From Pseudoalteromonas sp. DL-6 (GTDB lineage Bacteria; Pseudomonadota; Gammaproteobacteria; Enterobacterales; Alteromonadaceae): 64,000 nucleotides of DNA. The position numbers and the translations under genes were made by a program. The DNA is taken from assembly GCF_004328665.1 (NCBI RefSeq), contig NZ_CP019770.1:2046001-2110000 (forward strand). The letters run 5' to 3'. Shown here in pieces: positions 9,683 to 17,939 of the stretch (position 1 is its first letter; each line of letters starts with the position of its first letter). The notes beneath the pieces were generated by a model. The model saw nothing but the letters and a program-made list of their open reading frames with translations. It did no database searches and was not told the DNA's origin.

Positions 9683-10939
9683 TTATTCCTGATCTATACC
9701 TAACATTTTTTTCAATTGATTTAACTGAGCCACTTCACCTTTTTTCGCTGCATCTTGGATGGCACGGGTAGGCGCGTGCATTAAGCGATTGGTTAATTTA
9801 TTGGCTAGCTCTAATATTACTTTTTCAGCATTTTTACCTGTATTTAGCTGGCTAATCGCCCTATCTACAAGCTCTGCTTTTGTTGTTTGTACATCATTAC
9901 GGTAGTGGCGAATTAAATCCACTGAATCTAGTGAACGCAGCCACATAAAAAACTCTTTGGTGCGCTCACTAATAATAATTTGTGCTTGCTCTGCCGCTTG
10001 CTCACGCGCTGCCATGTTTTCGCTAACAATCGTTTGTAAGTCATCAACCGAATATAAGTAAGCGTCGTCAAGCTCACCTACTTGACTCTCAATGTCGCGC
10101 GGCACAGCAATATCTATAAATAACATTGGCTTATAACGGCGTTGTTTTAGTGCTTGTTCTACTACCCCTTTACCAATAATAGGCAAAGTACTGGCAGTGG
10201 AGCTAATAACAATATCGGCTTGGTGTAATCGTTCAGGTAATTGTGCCAAAGCAATAACATCTGCTGATACTTCATCAGCTAAGCCGCGAGCGCGTTCAAT
10301 TGTTCTATTAGCTACGGTTATTTTTTGCGGTTCATTTTGGTATAGATGTTTTGCTACCAGCTCAATGGTTTCACCGGCACCAATTAATAGCACCTTGGTT
10401 TTGTCTAACTTGCCGTAAATGTGCTTTGCAAGATTAACCGCAGCAAATGCGACCGATACCGCACTCGCGCCAATATTGGTTTCGGTGCGTACTTCTTTTG
10501 CCACTGAAAAGGTTTTTTGAAACAAACGATCAAAAGTAACGCCCACCGCATCGTGGGTTTTTGCACTATTATACGCTTGCTTTATTTGCCCTAAAATCTG
10601 TGGCTCGCCTAATACTAATGAGTCAAGCCCACAAGCTACACGCATTAAATGATTTATTGCTGCGCCGTCTTCATAACAATAAATGTTTTTACTCAGTTCA
10701 TGTTCATCTAAACCATGGAAACTGGCTAACCATTGCAACAATGTTTGGGAATTTTGCTGCGCAAGGCTACAATACACCTCAGTGCGATTACAGGTAGAGA
10801 CAATAACCGCCTCATTAAAGTCGGCATGGCCACTTAATTGTTGTAGCGCCTCTGAAATTTGCTCAGGCGAAAAGGCCACTTTTTCTCGTAAATCTACGGA
10901 TGCGGTTTTGTGATTAATACCAAGTGCTATTATGGTCAT
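9683..10939 (-). CDS. hemA: glutamyl-tRNA reductase HemA
   Basis: 418 residues from the ATG at 10939, the same length as E. coli HemA; a TTG three codons upstream is the only longer alternative. It reduces glutamyl-tRNA(Glu) to glutamate-1-semialdehyde, the first committed step of tetrapyrrole synthesis, with NADPH. The catalytic cysteine is in STCNRTEVYC (about residue 50). The specificity region has ACGLDSLVLGEPQILGQIK. The NADPH-binding domain begins at LLIGAGET near 190, and a C-terminal dimerisation helix region follows. lolB starts 62 bases away in the opposite direction, so their promoters share this short gap. Confidence 0.97.
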   Translation of the reverse strand: MTIIALGINHKTASVDLREKVAFSPEQISEALQQLSGHADFNEAVIVSTCNRTEVYCSLAQQNSQTLLQWLASFHGLDEHELSKNIYCYEDGAAINHLMRVACGLDSLVLGEPQILGQIKQAYNSAKTHDAVGVTFDRLFQKTFSVAKEVRTETNIGASAVSVAFAAVNLAKHIYGKLDKTKVLLIGAGETIELVAKHLYQNEPQKITVANRTIERARGLADEVSADVIALAQLPERLHQADIVISSTASTLPIIGKGVVEQALKQRRYKPMLFIDIAVPRDIESQVGELDDAYLYSVDDLQTIVSENMAAREQAAEQAQIIISERTKEFFMWLRSLDSVDLIRHYRNDVQTTKAELVDRAISQLNTGKNAEKVILELANKLTNRLMHAPTRAIQDAAKKGEVAQLNQLKKMLGIDQE

Positions 10940-11001
10940 ATCTGCCAAATATTGCTGAGCCCTACTACATAGGCGGCAATTTTATCAAAAATCTCAGGAA
11001 T

Positions 11002-11610
11002 ATGGAAAGTAAGGAACAACATTTGACTCGACAATATTTTATTTTAACCCTGTTATTTGTTTTTTTAACGGGCTGCGCTAATAAAAACAACTATAATACA
11101 AAAGCTTACGAAGGCTGGAAGTTACGCCTTAGCGAACAAAAAACTTGGCAGGTGGAAGGTAAATTAGCGTTTATTAGCCCTGATGAACGTCAATCTGCCA
11201 ACTTAAATTGGCAACAAACACAAAATAGCAATCATTTAGTGTTAACCACATTTATTGGCACCCGGATTTTATCGCTCAAACAAACCGCAGTGGGCGCTGA
11301 ATTAATATTTGATGAACAACAGTTTTTTGATACGAATGCGAGTAAACTTTTACAGCGCTTAACAGGGTTTACTTTGCCGGTTAATAACGCCGGTCAGTGG
11401 TTAAAAGCGACTATTGACGATCAAACCTTAGACGTTGACCAGTTAGGCCGTGCTAGAAGCGTGTTATGGTTTGATGGCGATGGTAAAAAATGGCAAATAA
11501 ACTACACCAGTTATGTGCAAAAACACGGTTTTTGGTTGCCAAACGCCTTAACCTTAACCCATCAAAAGATTAAAATTAAAATCAAACTCTACGATTGGCA
11601 GTTTAACTAA
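11002..11610 (+). CDS. lolB: outer-membrane lipoprotein receptor LolB
   Basis: 202 residues from the ATG at 11002, preceded by CAGGA. A longer frame from 10924 would place 26 extra residues before the signal peptide. The signal segment FILTLLFVFLTGCANK ends in an LTGC lipobox, so the mature protein begins at a lipid-modified cysteine. LolB accepts lipoproteins from LolA and inserts them in the outer membrane; W-rich strands such as WQVEGKLAFISP and ANLNWQQT fit its open beta-barrel fold. It faces hemA and is followed two bases later by ispE, as in E. coli. Confidence 0.93.
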   Translation: MESKEQHLTRQYFILTLLFVFLTGCANKNNYNTKAYEGWKLRLSEQKTWQVEGKLAFISPDERQSANLNWQQTQNSNHLVLTTFIGTRILSLKQTAVGAELIFDEQQFFDTNASKLLQRLTGFTLPVNNAGQWLKATIDDQTLDVDQLGRARSVLWFDGDGKKWQINYTSYVQKHGFWLPNALTLTHQKIKIKIKLYDWQFN

Positions 11611-11612
11611 TT

Positions 11613-12470
11613 ATGAATACTCTCTGTGAATTTTCGCTGATTGCCCCAGCTAAGCTAAATTTATTTTTACATATTAATGGTCGCCGTGATGATGGCTATC
11701 ATGAATTAGAAACCCTGTTTACATTTTTAAACTATGGCGACGAGCTCCATTTTACGCTTACTAATGATAAAAATATTAGTATTAGCGGTGACACTCATGG
11801 CATTGCACTAACTGACAACTTAATTTATAAAGCAGCTTTATTATTGCAAACTCAGTGTAAAGTGAATGTAGGTGCAAAAATAAATTTAACTAAACGTTTG
11901 CCTATGGGCGGAGGTGTTGGTGGTGGTTCATCCGATGCCGCGTCAACACTTTTAGCGCTTAATACACTGTGGAATACCGCTCTTACACTAGATGAACTTG
12001 CAGATTTAGGCTTGAAGCTCGGTGCAGACGTACCTGTATTCATTAAAGGTAAAAGTGCCATAGCACATGGCATTGGCGAGCAATTAGAGTATGTTAAATT
12101 GCCACAAAAATGGTACTGCGTTGTTTTTCCAAACCAGCATGTCAGCACTGCAAAAATATTTACTCACCCGGATTTAAAACGTGACACGCCGAAACTTTTA
12201 GGTGACTGGCAACAACAGGTTTTAACTAACGATTGTGAGCCTTTAGTGAAAAAGCTGTGTCCCGAGGTTGAAAAAACCCTGCAGTGGTTGCTAAAATACG
12301 CCCCATCAAAGATGACCGGAACAGGTTCATGTTGTTTTGTTGAATTTGCTAGTCAAGTTCAAGCACAAGATGTACTTGCTAACCTCCCCCATACTTGGCA
12401 GGGGTTTATCGCTTCAAGCGTTAATACTTCTCCTGCTCACACGGAGTTAGCCGCCATCATTGATAAATGA
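11613..12470 (+). CDS. ispE: 4-diphosphocytidyl-2-C-methyl-D-erythritol kinase
   Basis: 285 residues. IspE phosphorylates CDP-methylerythritol at the 2-hydroxyl using ATP in the MEP isoprenoid pathway. GHMP-kinase features are clear: PAKLNLFLHINGRRDDGYHE at about residues 11-30, and the ATP loop LPMGGGVGGGSSDAAST at about 94-110. The C-terminal part has MTGTGSCCFVEF, the third GHMP motif. It starts 2 bases after lolB and precedes prs, the standard gammaproteobacterial order. Confidence 0.97.
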   Translation: MNTLCEFSLIAPAKLNLFLHINGRRDDGYHELETLFTFLNYGDELHFTLTNDKNISISGDTHGIALTDNLIYKAALLLQTQCKVNVGAKINLTKRLPMGGGVGGGSSDAASTLLALNTLWNTALTLDELADLGLKLGADVPVFIKGKSAIAHGIGEQLEYVKLPQKWYCVVFPNQHVSTAKIFTHPDLKRDTPKLLGDWQQQVLTNDCEPLVKKLCPEVEKTLQWLLKYAPSKMTGTGSCCFVEFASQVQAQDVLANLPHTWQGFIASSVNTSPAHTELAAIIDK

Positions 12471-12556
12471 AGTAACGTACAAGTAATCACAAGTTAACCT
12501 ACTTTGTTCATTCAATGTAAGTTAGTCCAAAAATTCAGTGCCTGAGGAACCCTACC

Positions 12557-13504
12557 GTGCCTGACATGAAGCTCTTCGCTGGTAACGCAACACCTGACCT
12601 AGCTCAAAAAGTTGCAAAACGTTTATATATTGAATTAGGCGATGCTGTTGTTGGCCGTTTTAGTGACGGTGAGATCAGTGTTCAAATTAATGAAAATGTT
12701 CGTGGCTCGGATGTTTTTATCTTACAATCAACCTGTGCTCCTACTAACGATAACCTGATGGAACTTATCGTTATGGTTGATGCGCTACGCCGTGCATCTG
12801 CCGGTCGTATCACTGCTGTTATTCCTTACTTTGGTTATGCTCGTCAAGATCGTCGTGTTCGTTCTGCGCGTGTACCAATTACAGCTAAAGTGGTTGCGGA
12901 TTTCTTATCTAGTGTAGGTGTTGACCGCGTTCTTACGGTTGATTTACACGCTGAGCAAATCCAAGGCTTCTTCGATGTACCAGTGGATAACGTATTTGGT
13001 AGCCCAGTATTATTAGAAGATATGAAAAACCGCGACTTTGATGACGTGGTAGTTGTATCTCCTGATATTGGTGGTGTTGTACGTGCCCGTGCAATTGCAA
13101 AACTATTAAACGATACCGACTTAGCTATTATTGATAAACGTCGCCCTCAAGCTAACGTTTCTCAAGTAATGCATATTATTGGTGACGTTGAAGGCCGCGA
13201 TTGTATTATTGTTGATGACATGATTGATACCGGTGGTACATTGTGTAAAGCGGCTGAAGCCCTTAAAGAACATGGCGCTAAACGTGTATTTGCTTACGCT
13301 ACTCACCCAATTCTTTCTGGTACAGCTGCAGAAAATTTACGTAACTCTGTGATTGATGAAGTAATTGTAACTGACTCAATTCCACTGTCTGACGAACTAA
13401 AAGCACTTGATATTGTTAAAGTATTAACGCTTGCAGATATGTTAGCAGAGACTATTCGTCGCATTAGCAACGAAGAATCTATCTCGGCAATGTTTGAACA
13501 CTAA
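12557..13504 (+). CDS. prs: ribose-phosphate pyrophosphokinase (PRPP synthetase)
   Basis: 315 residues from a GTG with GAGGAA eight bases upstream. It makes 5-phosphoribosyl diphosphate from ribose 5-phosphate and ATP for purine, pyrimidine, NAD, histidine and tryptophan synthesis. The flexible ATP loop [20 protein letters not shown], the metal/ribose-5-phosphate region [11 protein letters not shown] and the PRPP motif [17 protein letters not shown] are all present. Length matches E. coli Prs. An 86-base gap separates it from ispE, and a strong terminator follows, so it may have its own promoter. Confidence 0.98.
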   Translation: MPDMKLFAGNATPDLAQKVAKRLYIELGDAVVGRFSDGEISVQINENVRGSDVFILQSTCAPTNDNLMELIVMVDALRRASAGRITAVIPYFGYARQDRRVRSARVPITAKVVADFLSSVGVDRVLTVDLHAEQIQGFFDVPVDNVFGSPVLLEDMKNRDFDDVVVVSPDIGGVVRARAIAKLLNDTDLAIIDKRRPQANVSQVMHIIGDVEGRDCIIVDDMIDTGGTLCKAAEALKEHGAKRVFAYATHPILSGTAAENLRNSVIDEVIVTDSIPLSDELKALDIVKVLTLADMLAETIRRISNEESISAMFEH

Positions 13505-13524
13505 AGTTAAACATTAATGAGTAT

Positions 13525-13549
13525 AAAAGCGCCTTTTGGCGCTTTTTTT
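13525..13549 (+). terminator. Rho-independent terminator after prs
   Basis: AAAAGCGCC, a TTTT loop and GGCGCTTTT form a nine-pair stem running into a T tract, 20 bases after the prs stop. Confidence 0.9.
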
Positions 13550-13580
13550 GTAAGCGATGTTTATTTTATAAACCCGCGGT

Positions 13581-13589
13581 GGTATGATA
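13581..13589 (+). promoter_or_regulatory. extended -10 promoter for rplY
   Basis: TGGTATGAT combines an extended -10 TG with a -10 hexamer TATGAT (13583-13588), followed by a GC-rich discriminator AGCGCGCC. No good -35 is visible at the right distance. It lies about 65 bases before the rplY start, downstream of the prs terminator. Confidence 0.55.
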
Positions 13590-13603
13590 GCGCGCCTTTT
13601 GGC

Positions 13604-13629
13604 TAGGGACCTTGGTCGCAAAGGCCCTA
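13604..13629 (+). promoter_or_regulatory. rplY 5' leader hairpin (possible autoregulatory site)
   Basis: TAGGG-A-CCTT, a seven-base loop GGTCGCA, and AAGGCCCTA form nine pairs with one bulged A. The hairpin sits between the predicted promoter and the ribosome binding site GGAG at 13645. L25 binds 5S rRNA, and feedback control of rplY has been reported in E. coli. That this hairpin is the target here is inference. Confidence 0.45.
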
Positions 13630-13653
13630 ACACTTTTAATTATTGGAGACATC

Positions 13654-14268
13654 ATGTCTAACACAACTTATACTTATGACGCTGAACTTCGCGTAGAAAC
13701 TGGTACTGGTGCGAGCCGCCGCCTACGTCGCGAAGACAAAGTGCCGGCAATCCTTTATGGAGCTGATAAAGAAGCTTTATCGCTTACTTTTGAACATAAA
13801 GATATGATCAAAGCACAAGAAGACGAAGGCTTTTACACTCACATCCTTACATTAAATGTAGGTGGCGAGAAAGTTGAAGCTATCTTAAAAGATATCCAAC
13901 GTCACCCTTTCAAGCCTAAGCTTACTCACCTTGATTTCCAACGTGTAGACGCAACTCACAAACTAGTAACTAAGGTTCCTTTACACTTCATCGGTGAAGA
14001 TAAAGTAACTAAGTTAGGTGCAACTGTTGTTCACCAGTTAACTGAAGTTGAAATTTCTTGTCTTCCTAAGTCACTTCCAGAATTCATCGAAGTTAACGTT
14101 TCTGATCTTGTTGCTGGTGATTCAATCCACCTTACAGATCTTGCGTTCCCTAAAGGTGTTCAATCTGTTGAGCTTGGTAAAGGCGAAGGCCACGATCAGT
14201 CTATCGTTACTATCAAAGCTAACAAAGCAGCTCCAACTGAAGACGACGCTTCAGACGCTGCAGAATAA
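13654..14268 (+). CDS. rplY: 50S ribosomal protein L25 (CTC-type, long form)
   Basis: 204 residues from the ATG at 13654, preceded by GGAG; an earlier in-frame start at 13612 lies in the leader hairpin and is unlikely. The N-terminal half (about 1-95) is the L25 5S rRNA-binding domain with GTGASRRLRREDKVPAILYG. The second half is the beta-rich C-terminal TL5/CTC domain, absent from the short E. coli L25. The tail is acidic (EDDASDAAE). It is followed 18 bases later by pth, a common pairing. Strong codon bias fits a ribosomal protein. Confidence 0.97.
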   Translation: MSNTTYTYDAELRVETGTGASRRLRREDKVPAILYGADKEALSLTFEHKDMIKAQEDEGFYTHILTLNVGGEKVEAILKDIQRHPFKPKLTHLDFQRVDATHKLVTKVPLHFIGEDKVTKLGATVVHQLTEVEISCLPKSLPEFIEVNVSDLVAGDSIHLTDLAFPKGVQSVELGKGEGHDQSIVTIKANKAAPTEDDASDAAE

Positions 14269-14286
14269 TATTTAAGGTCTCGCACC

Positions 14287-14871
14287 TTGAATTCTATTCA
14301 AATGCTTGTGGGCCTGGCTAATCCAGGCCCCGAATACGCAAATACACGCCACAACGCAGGTGCTTGGTTCATTCAAGAACTCGCTGCACGCTACAACTGC
14401 ACGCTAAAACACGACCCTAAATATCACGGCCTTACTGGCAAAGTGATTATTCAAGGCAAAGAATTCAAATTACTGATCCCCACCACTTACATGAACTTAA
14501 GTGGCAAAGCGGTGAGTAGTTTAGCCAATTTTTTTAAAATCCCAGTGGAAGACATACTTGTTGCCCATGATGAATTGGATTTAGACCCGGGCGTTGCTAA
14601 ATTAAAAAAAGGCGGCGGACATGGCGGTCATAATGGCTTAAAAGACATTATTGCAAAAATGGCAAATCAAAAAGACTTTATGCGCTTACGCATAGGTGTT
14701 GGTCATCCTGGACATCGTGAAATGGTCACCGGTTGGGTGCTTGGAAAAGCAGCCAAGGAAGATCAAGAAAAAATGGATGCCGCAGTTGATGAAGCAGTTC
14801 GTTGTATGGAAATACTTGCTAAAGACGGTGTGTTAAAAGCACAAAACAGACTACATTCGTTTAAGCCCTAA
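14287..14871 (+). CDS. pth: peptidyl-tRNA hydrolase
   Basis: 194 residues. Pth frees tRNA from peptidyl-tRNA dropped by the ribosome. [20 protein letters not shown] carries the conserved asparagine and catalytic histidine near residue 25. The tracts [10 protein letters not shown] and [20 protein letters not shown] are also typical. The likely start is a TTG at 14287 giving MNSIQMLVG, which aligns with the E. coli N-terminus. The first ATG, five codons later, would leave a very short first strand. AAGG lies about ten bases upstream of the TTG. Confidence 0.96.
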   Translation: MNSIQMLVGLANPGPEYANTRHNAGAWFIQELAARYNCTLKHDPKYHGLTGKVIIQGKEFKLLIPTTYMNLSGKAVSSLANFFKIPVEDILVAHDELDLDPGVAKLKKGGGHGGHNGLKDIIAKMANQKDFMRLRIGVGHPGHREMVTGWVLGKAAKEDQEKMDAAVDEAVRCMEILAKDGVLKAQNRLHSFKP

Positions 14872-14926
14872 CTTTTTAGGGTATACGTACACACGTTTTA
14901 AACGAATCTAAACAAGGTATCTTACT

Positions 14927-16018
14927 ATGGGTTTTAAATGTGGCATCGTTGGCTTGCCTAATGTTGGTAAATCAACACTTTTCAATGCATTGACTAAAGC
15001 GGGTATTGAAGCCGCTAACTTTCCTTTTTGTACCATTGAACCTAATACAGGTGTGGTACCGGTGCCAGATCCTCGCCTAGACGAACTTGCTAAAATTGTT
15101 AACCCACAACGTATTCTTACAACCAGTATGGAATTTGTGGATATTGCAGGTTTAGTTAAAGGTGCATCGAAAGGTGAAGGCCTAGGCAATCAGTTTTTAG
15201 CAAATATTCGTGAAACAGATGCGATTGGCCATGTAGTTCGTTGTTTTGAAGATGAAAACGTTATTCACGTAGCGGGTACTATCGACCCTGCGGACGATAT
15301 TGACGTGATCAACACCGAGCTAGTACTTGCTGATATGGACAGTGCTGATAAAGCAATATTCCGTAATGCGAAAAAAGCAAAAGGTGGCGATAAAGACGCT
15401 AAAGAGCAAAATGCGGTACTTGAAAAAGTAAAAGTGTATCTTGATGAAGGCTTAACTTTACGTTCTTTAGCGCTAACAAAAGAAGAAAAAGCAGCCATTG
15501 CGCCTATTAACTTCTTAACTATCAAGCCAACTATGTATATTGCTAACGTGGCTGAAGACGGATTTGAAAATAATCCACTACTTGATCGTGTCCGTGAAAT
15601 AGCGGCTGCTGAAGATGCGGTTGTTGTGCCTGTGTGTGCAGCTATCGAATCTGAGCTATCTGAGCTTGACGAAGAGGACAAATTAGAGTTTATGGCTGAC
15701 CTTGGTCTTGAAGAGCCAGGACTTAACCTTGTTATTCGTGGTGGCTATGAGCTACTACATTTGCAAACTTACTTTACTGCGGGTGTAAAAGAAGTACGTG
15801 CATGGACTATCCCAGTGGGTGCAACAGCGCCACAAGCTGCAGGTAAAATCCATACCGACTTTGAACGTGGCTTTATCCGTGCACAAACAATTGCTTTTGA
15901 TGACTTTATTGCATGTAAAGGCGAAAGCGGTGCAAAAGAAGCAGGTAAAATGCGTCAAGAAGGTAAAGAATACATTGTTAAAGATGGCGATGTAATGAAC
16001 TTCTTGTTCAACGTATAA
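14927..16018 (+). CDS. ychF: redox-regulated ATPase/GTPase YchF (OLA1 family)
   Basis: 363 residues. An Obg-family P-loop protein that prefers ATP and associates with ribosomes. G1 is [14 protein letters not shown] (about residues 8-21), G3 is [16 protein letters not shown], and the altered G4 region reads [10 protein letters not shown] in place of NKxD, as in the OLA1 group. A central coiled-coil insert spans about 130-195, and a C-terminal TGS domain ends in the family sequence [15 protein letters not shown]. It follows pth by 55 bases as in E. coli. A terminator lies 37 bases downstream. Confidence 0.97.
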   Translation: MGFKCGIVGLPNVGKSTLFNALTKAGIEAANFPFCTIEPNTGVVPVPDPRLDELAKIVNPQRILTTSMEFVDIAGLVKGASKGEGLGNQFLANIRETDAIGHVVRCFEDENVIHVAGTIDPADDIDVINTELVLADMDSADKAIFRNAKKAKGGDKDAKEQNAVLEKVKVYLDEGLTLRSLALTKEEKAAIAPINFLTIKPTMYIANVAEDGFENNPLLDRVREIAAAEDAVVVPVCAAIESELSELDEEDKLEFMADLGLEEPGLNLVIRGGYELLHLQTYFTAGVKEVRAWTIPVGATAPQAAGKIHTDFERGFIRAQTIAFDDFIACKGESGAKEAGKMRQEGKEYIVKDGDVMNFLFNV

Positions 16019-16054
16019 TTAATCACTGCGCCACCTTGAGTGGCTAATTGTTTT

Positions 16055-16083
16055 AAAAGGCTCGTTTTTACGGGCCTTTTTTA
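16055..16083 (+). terminator. Rho-independent terminator after ychF
   Basis: AAAAGGCTCG, loop TTTTTA, CGGGCCTTTT: ten pairs including one G-T, then further Ts. It closes the rplY-pth-ychF run. Confidence 0.88.
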
Positions 16084-16261
16084 TTTTCAGCCGAATATTA
16101 GTCTACCCTAGTAATAAGCTTTCAAACGTAAAGCAAAGCTAAAATTATAATACTCAGCTCATAAAGAGTGTTAAAAAAGCAACGTTTTAATTAAAAAGTA
16201 GCCGGTTAGCCTATTTTTCCTGCAAACAAACCAACTTAAGTGTTTTTTTGCAAAAAAGGTG
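16084..16261. other. AT-rich spacer between ychF terminator and tRNA promoter
   Basis: Together with the terminator and promoter this fills the 311-base gap between ychF and the first tRNA. I see no credible coding frame in this part. Its high A+T content just upstream of a strong stable-RNA promoter could act as an UP element or Fis-binding region, but no specific site can be asserted. Confidence 0.5.
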
Positions 16262-16297
16262 TTGACGAATTTGGGGCATATCAGCATAATACGCCCC
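16262..16297 (+). promoter_or_regulatory. strong sigma-70 promoter of the tRNA cluster
   Basis: TTGACG (16262-16267), an exact 17-base spacer, then CATAAT (16285-16290), followed by ACGCCCCGC. The hexamers are near consensus. The GC-rich discriminator is typical of stable-RNA promoters that respond to ppGpp (known for the class, inferred here). Transcription would start near 16297, about 33 bases before the first tRNA. Confidence 0.8.
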
Positions 16298-16329
16298 GCA
16301 CTCAGCGATGAAGTGCTAACAAAAAAGAT

Positions 16330-16406
16330 GGCTAAGTAGCTCAGCTGGTTAGAGCACATCACTCATAATGATGGGGTCACAGGTTCAAATCCCGTCTTAG
16401 CCACCA
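16330..16406 (+). tRNA. tRNA-Met (CAT), elongator
   Basis: 77 bases including the encoded CCA. The acceptor stem GGCTAAG/CTTAGCC, anticodon loop CTCATAA and T-loop GGTTCAAATCC are intact. It closely resembles E. coli elongator tRNA-Met (metT/metU), including the D-arm GCTCAGCTGGTTAGAGC. It is first in the cluster. Confidence 0.97.
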
Positions 16407-16475
16407 TTTATTTTTTGTTGCTCAATGAAGAGTTTAAAATAACTACCATTTCTTTGATTAATTCAAAGCAATAAT

Positions 16476-16560
<85 letters not shown>

Positions 16561-16599
16561 TGTTCTTGATAAGAATTAAAACTATCAATTGTTTATTGT

Positions 16600-16674
16600 T
16601 GGGATATCGCCAAGCGGTAAGGCACCAGGTTTTGATCCTGGCATTCCCAGGTTCAAATCCTGGTATCCCAGCCA
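16600..16674 (+). tRNA. tRNA-Gln (TTG), copy 1
   Basis: 75 bases with CCA. Acceptor TGGGATA/TATCCCA, anticodon arm CCAGG-TTTTGAT-CCTGG with anticodon TTG, discriminator G. It corresponds to E. coli glnV/glnX-region genes, which lie in the same operon with Met and Leu tRNAs. Confidence 0.97.
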
Positions 16675-16679
16675 ACAAT

Positions 16680-16756
16680 GGCTAAGTAGCTCAGCTGGTT
16701 AGAGCACATCACTCATAATGATGGGGTCACAGGTTCAAATCCCGTCTTAGCCACCA
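16680..16756 (+). tRNA. tRNA-Met (CAT), copy 2
   Basis: Identical base for base to the first Met gene across all 77 positions. It begins 5 bases after Gln copy 1. It opens the duplicated Met-Leu-Gln block. Confidence 0.97.
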
Positions 16757-16851
16757 TTTCTTTTCTAGAAGTGGCTCTGCAAGAGTTAAATTGCAACTCA
16801 ATGAAGAGTTTAAAATAACTACCATTTCTTTGATTAATTCAAAGTGATAAT

Positions 16852-16905
16852 GCGGGAGTGGAGGAATTGGCAGTTGTCTTGAATAAGACGCTGGATTTAG
16901 GTTCC
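16852..16905 (+). pseudogene. broken tRNA-Leu remnant
   Basis: It starts GCGGGAGTG like a true tRNA-Leu but reads GAGGAATTGGCAGTTGTCTTG in the D-arm region where intact copies continue with TAGACGCG. It regains GACGCTGGATTTAGGTTCC, covering part of the D-arm and the 5' anticodon arm, then diverges before the variable loop. It has no T-arm, no 3' acceptor strand and no CCA, so it cannot fold as a tRNA. An intact Leu gene follows 26 bases later. Confidence 0.85.
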
Positions 16906-16931
16906 AAAACATGAATACCTGTATACTCGAT

Positions 16932-17016
<85 letters not shown>

Positions 17017-17057
17017 TATTCTTTGATAAGAATTAAAATTATCAGCAATTTCTTAGT

Positions 17058-17132
17058 TGGGATATCGCCAAGCGGTAAGGCACCAGGTTTTGATCCTGGC
17101 ATTCCCAGGTTCAAATCCTGGTATCCCAGCCA
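17058..17132 (+). tRNA. tRNA-Gln (TTG), copy 2
   Basis: 75 bases, same sequence as copy 1. The spacer before it (AGAATTAAAATTATCAGC and following) is nearly the same as the spacer before copy 3, showing a Leu-Gln unit duplication. Confidence 0.97.
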
Positions 17133-17196
17133 ACTTCTTCTACCAAAGAAAGTTGTATAAGAAAACTCTGTTAGGAGTCTAAATATAAATTTGTAT

Positions 17197-17281
<85 letters not shown>

Positions 17282-17321
17282 CATTCTTGATAAGAATTAA
17301 AACTATCAGCAATTTCTTAGT

Positions 17322-17396
17322 TGGGATATCGCCAAGCGGTAAGGCACCAGGTTTTGATCCTGGCATTCCCAGGTTCAAATCCTGGTATCCCAGCCA
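17322..17396 (+). tRNA. tRNA-Gln (TTG), copy 3
   Basis: 75 bases, same sequence as copy 1. The 3' spacer CTTCTACCAAAGAA recurs after copy 2, again marking duplication. Confidence 0.97.
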
Positions 17397-17435
17397 ACTT
17401 CTTCTACCAAAGAATGTTGTATAAGAATAAGAACT

Positions 17436-17520
<85 letters not shown>

Positions 17521-17559
17521 TGTTCTTAACTAGAACTAAAACTCATCCAAATTTAGAGT

Positions 17560-17634
17560 TGGGATATCGCCAAGCGGTAAGGCACCAGGTTTTGATCCTG
17601 GCATTCCCAGGTTCAAATCCTGGTATCCCAGCCA
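17560..17634 (+). tRNA. tRNA-Gln (TTG), copy 4
   Basis: 75 bases, same sequence as copy 1. It is the last gene of the cluster. Confidence 0.97.
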
Positions 17635-17740
17635 ATTTGCACACTTCCTTGATTACTCTGTTCTACGACTTGATAAATCCCCTAATTTATATCTTTTCCT
17701 CTATCTTAATAAATCAACATAATTTTTTTACAGGCATAAA

Positions 17741-17764
17741 AAAAGACCCAAATTTGAGCCTTTT
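17741..17764 (+). terminator. weak terminator-like hairpin after the tRNA cluster
   Basis: AAAAGACCCAAA pairs with TTTGAGCCTTTT with two mismatches around a CAAATTTG core, giving an A-rich 5' side and a T-rich 3' side. It is the only terminator-like structure in the roughly 130 bases after the last tRNA. That stretch otherwise shows no gene. Confidence 0.4.
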
Positions 17765-17926
17765 ATACCAATTCGCTTAATTAAGTGAGCTATTTTGAGG
17801 GTGGAAAAACGTGTTGATAGCTAGGCAAAAAATTCGCTATTTAGTTGTTCTAAATGAGTATTTTTTAACACCGGTAGCGACACGTTTAGCCCCTCAAAAT
17901 GATTAAGTATTATTGCGGATTGGTAT
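17765..17926. repeat. 162-base inverted-repeat (MITE-like) element
   Basis: It begins ATACCAATTCGC and ends GCGGATTGGTAT. The arms are imperfect inverted repeats for about 50 bases at each end, sharing ATTTTGAGGG and AACGTGT, and the centre contains ATTTAG/CTAAAT, so the whole element can fold into one long hairpin. There is no coding capacity. ATACCAAT-type repeats are, from general knowledge, common between genes in Pseudoalteromonas and relatives. It lies between the tRNA cluster and the 3' end of ubiF and could serve both as a terminator. Confidence 0.75.
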
Positions 17927-17939
17927 TATTAACTGTTAT

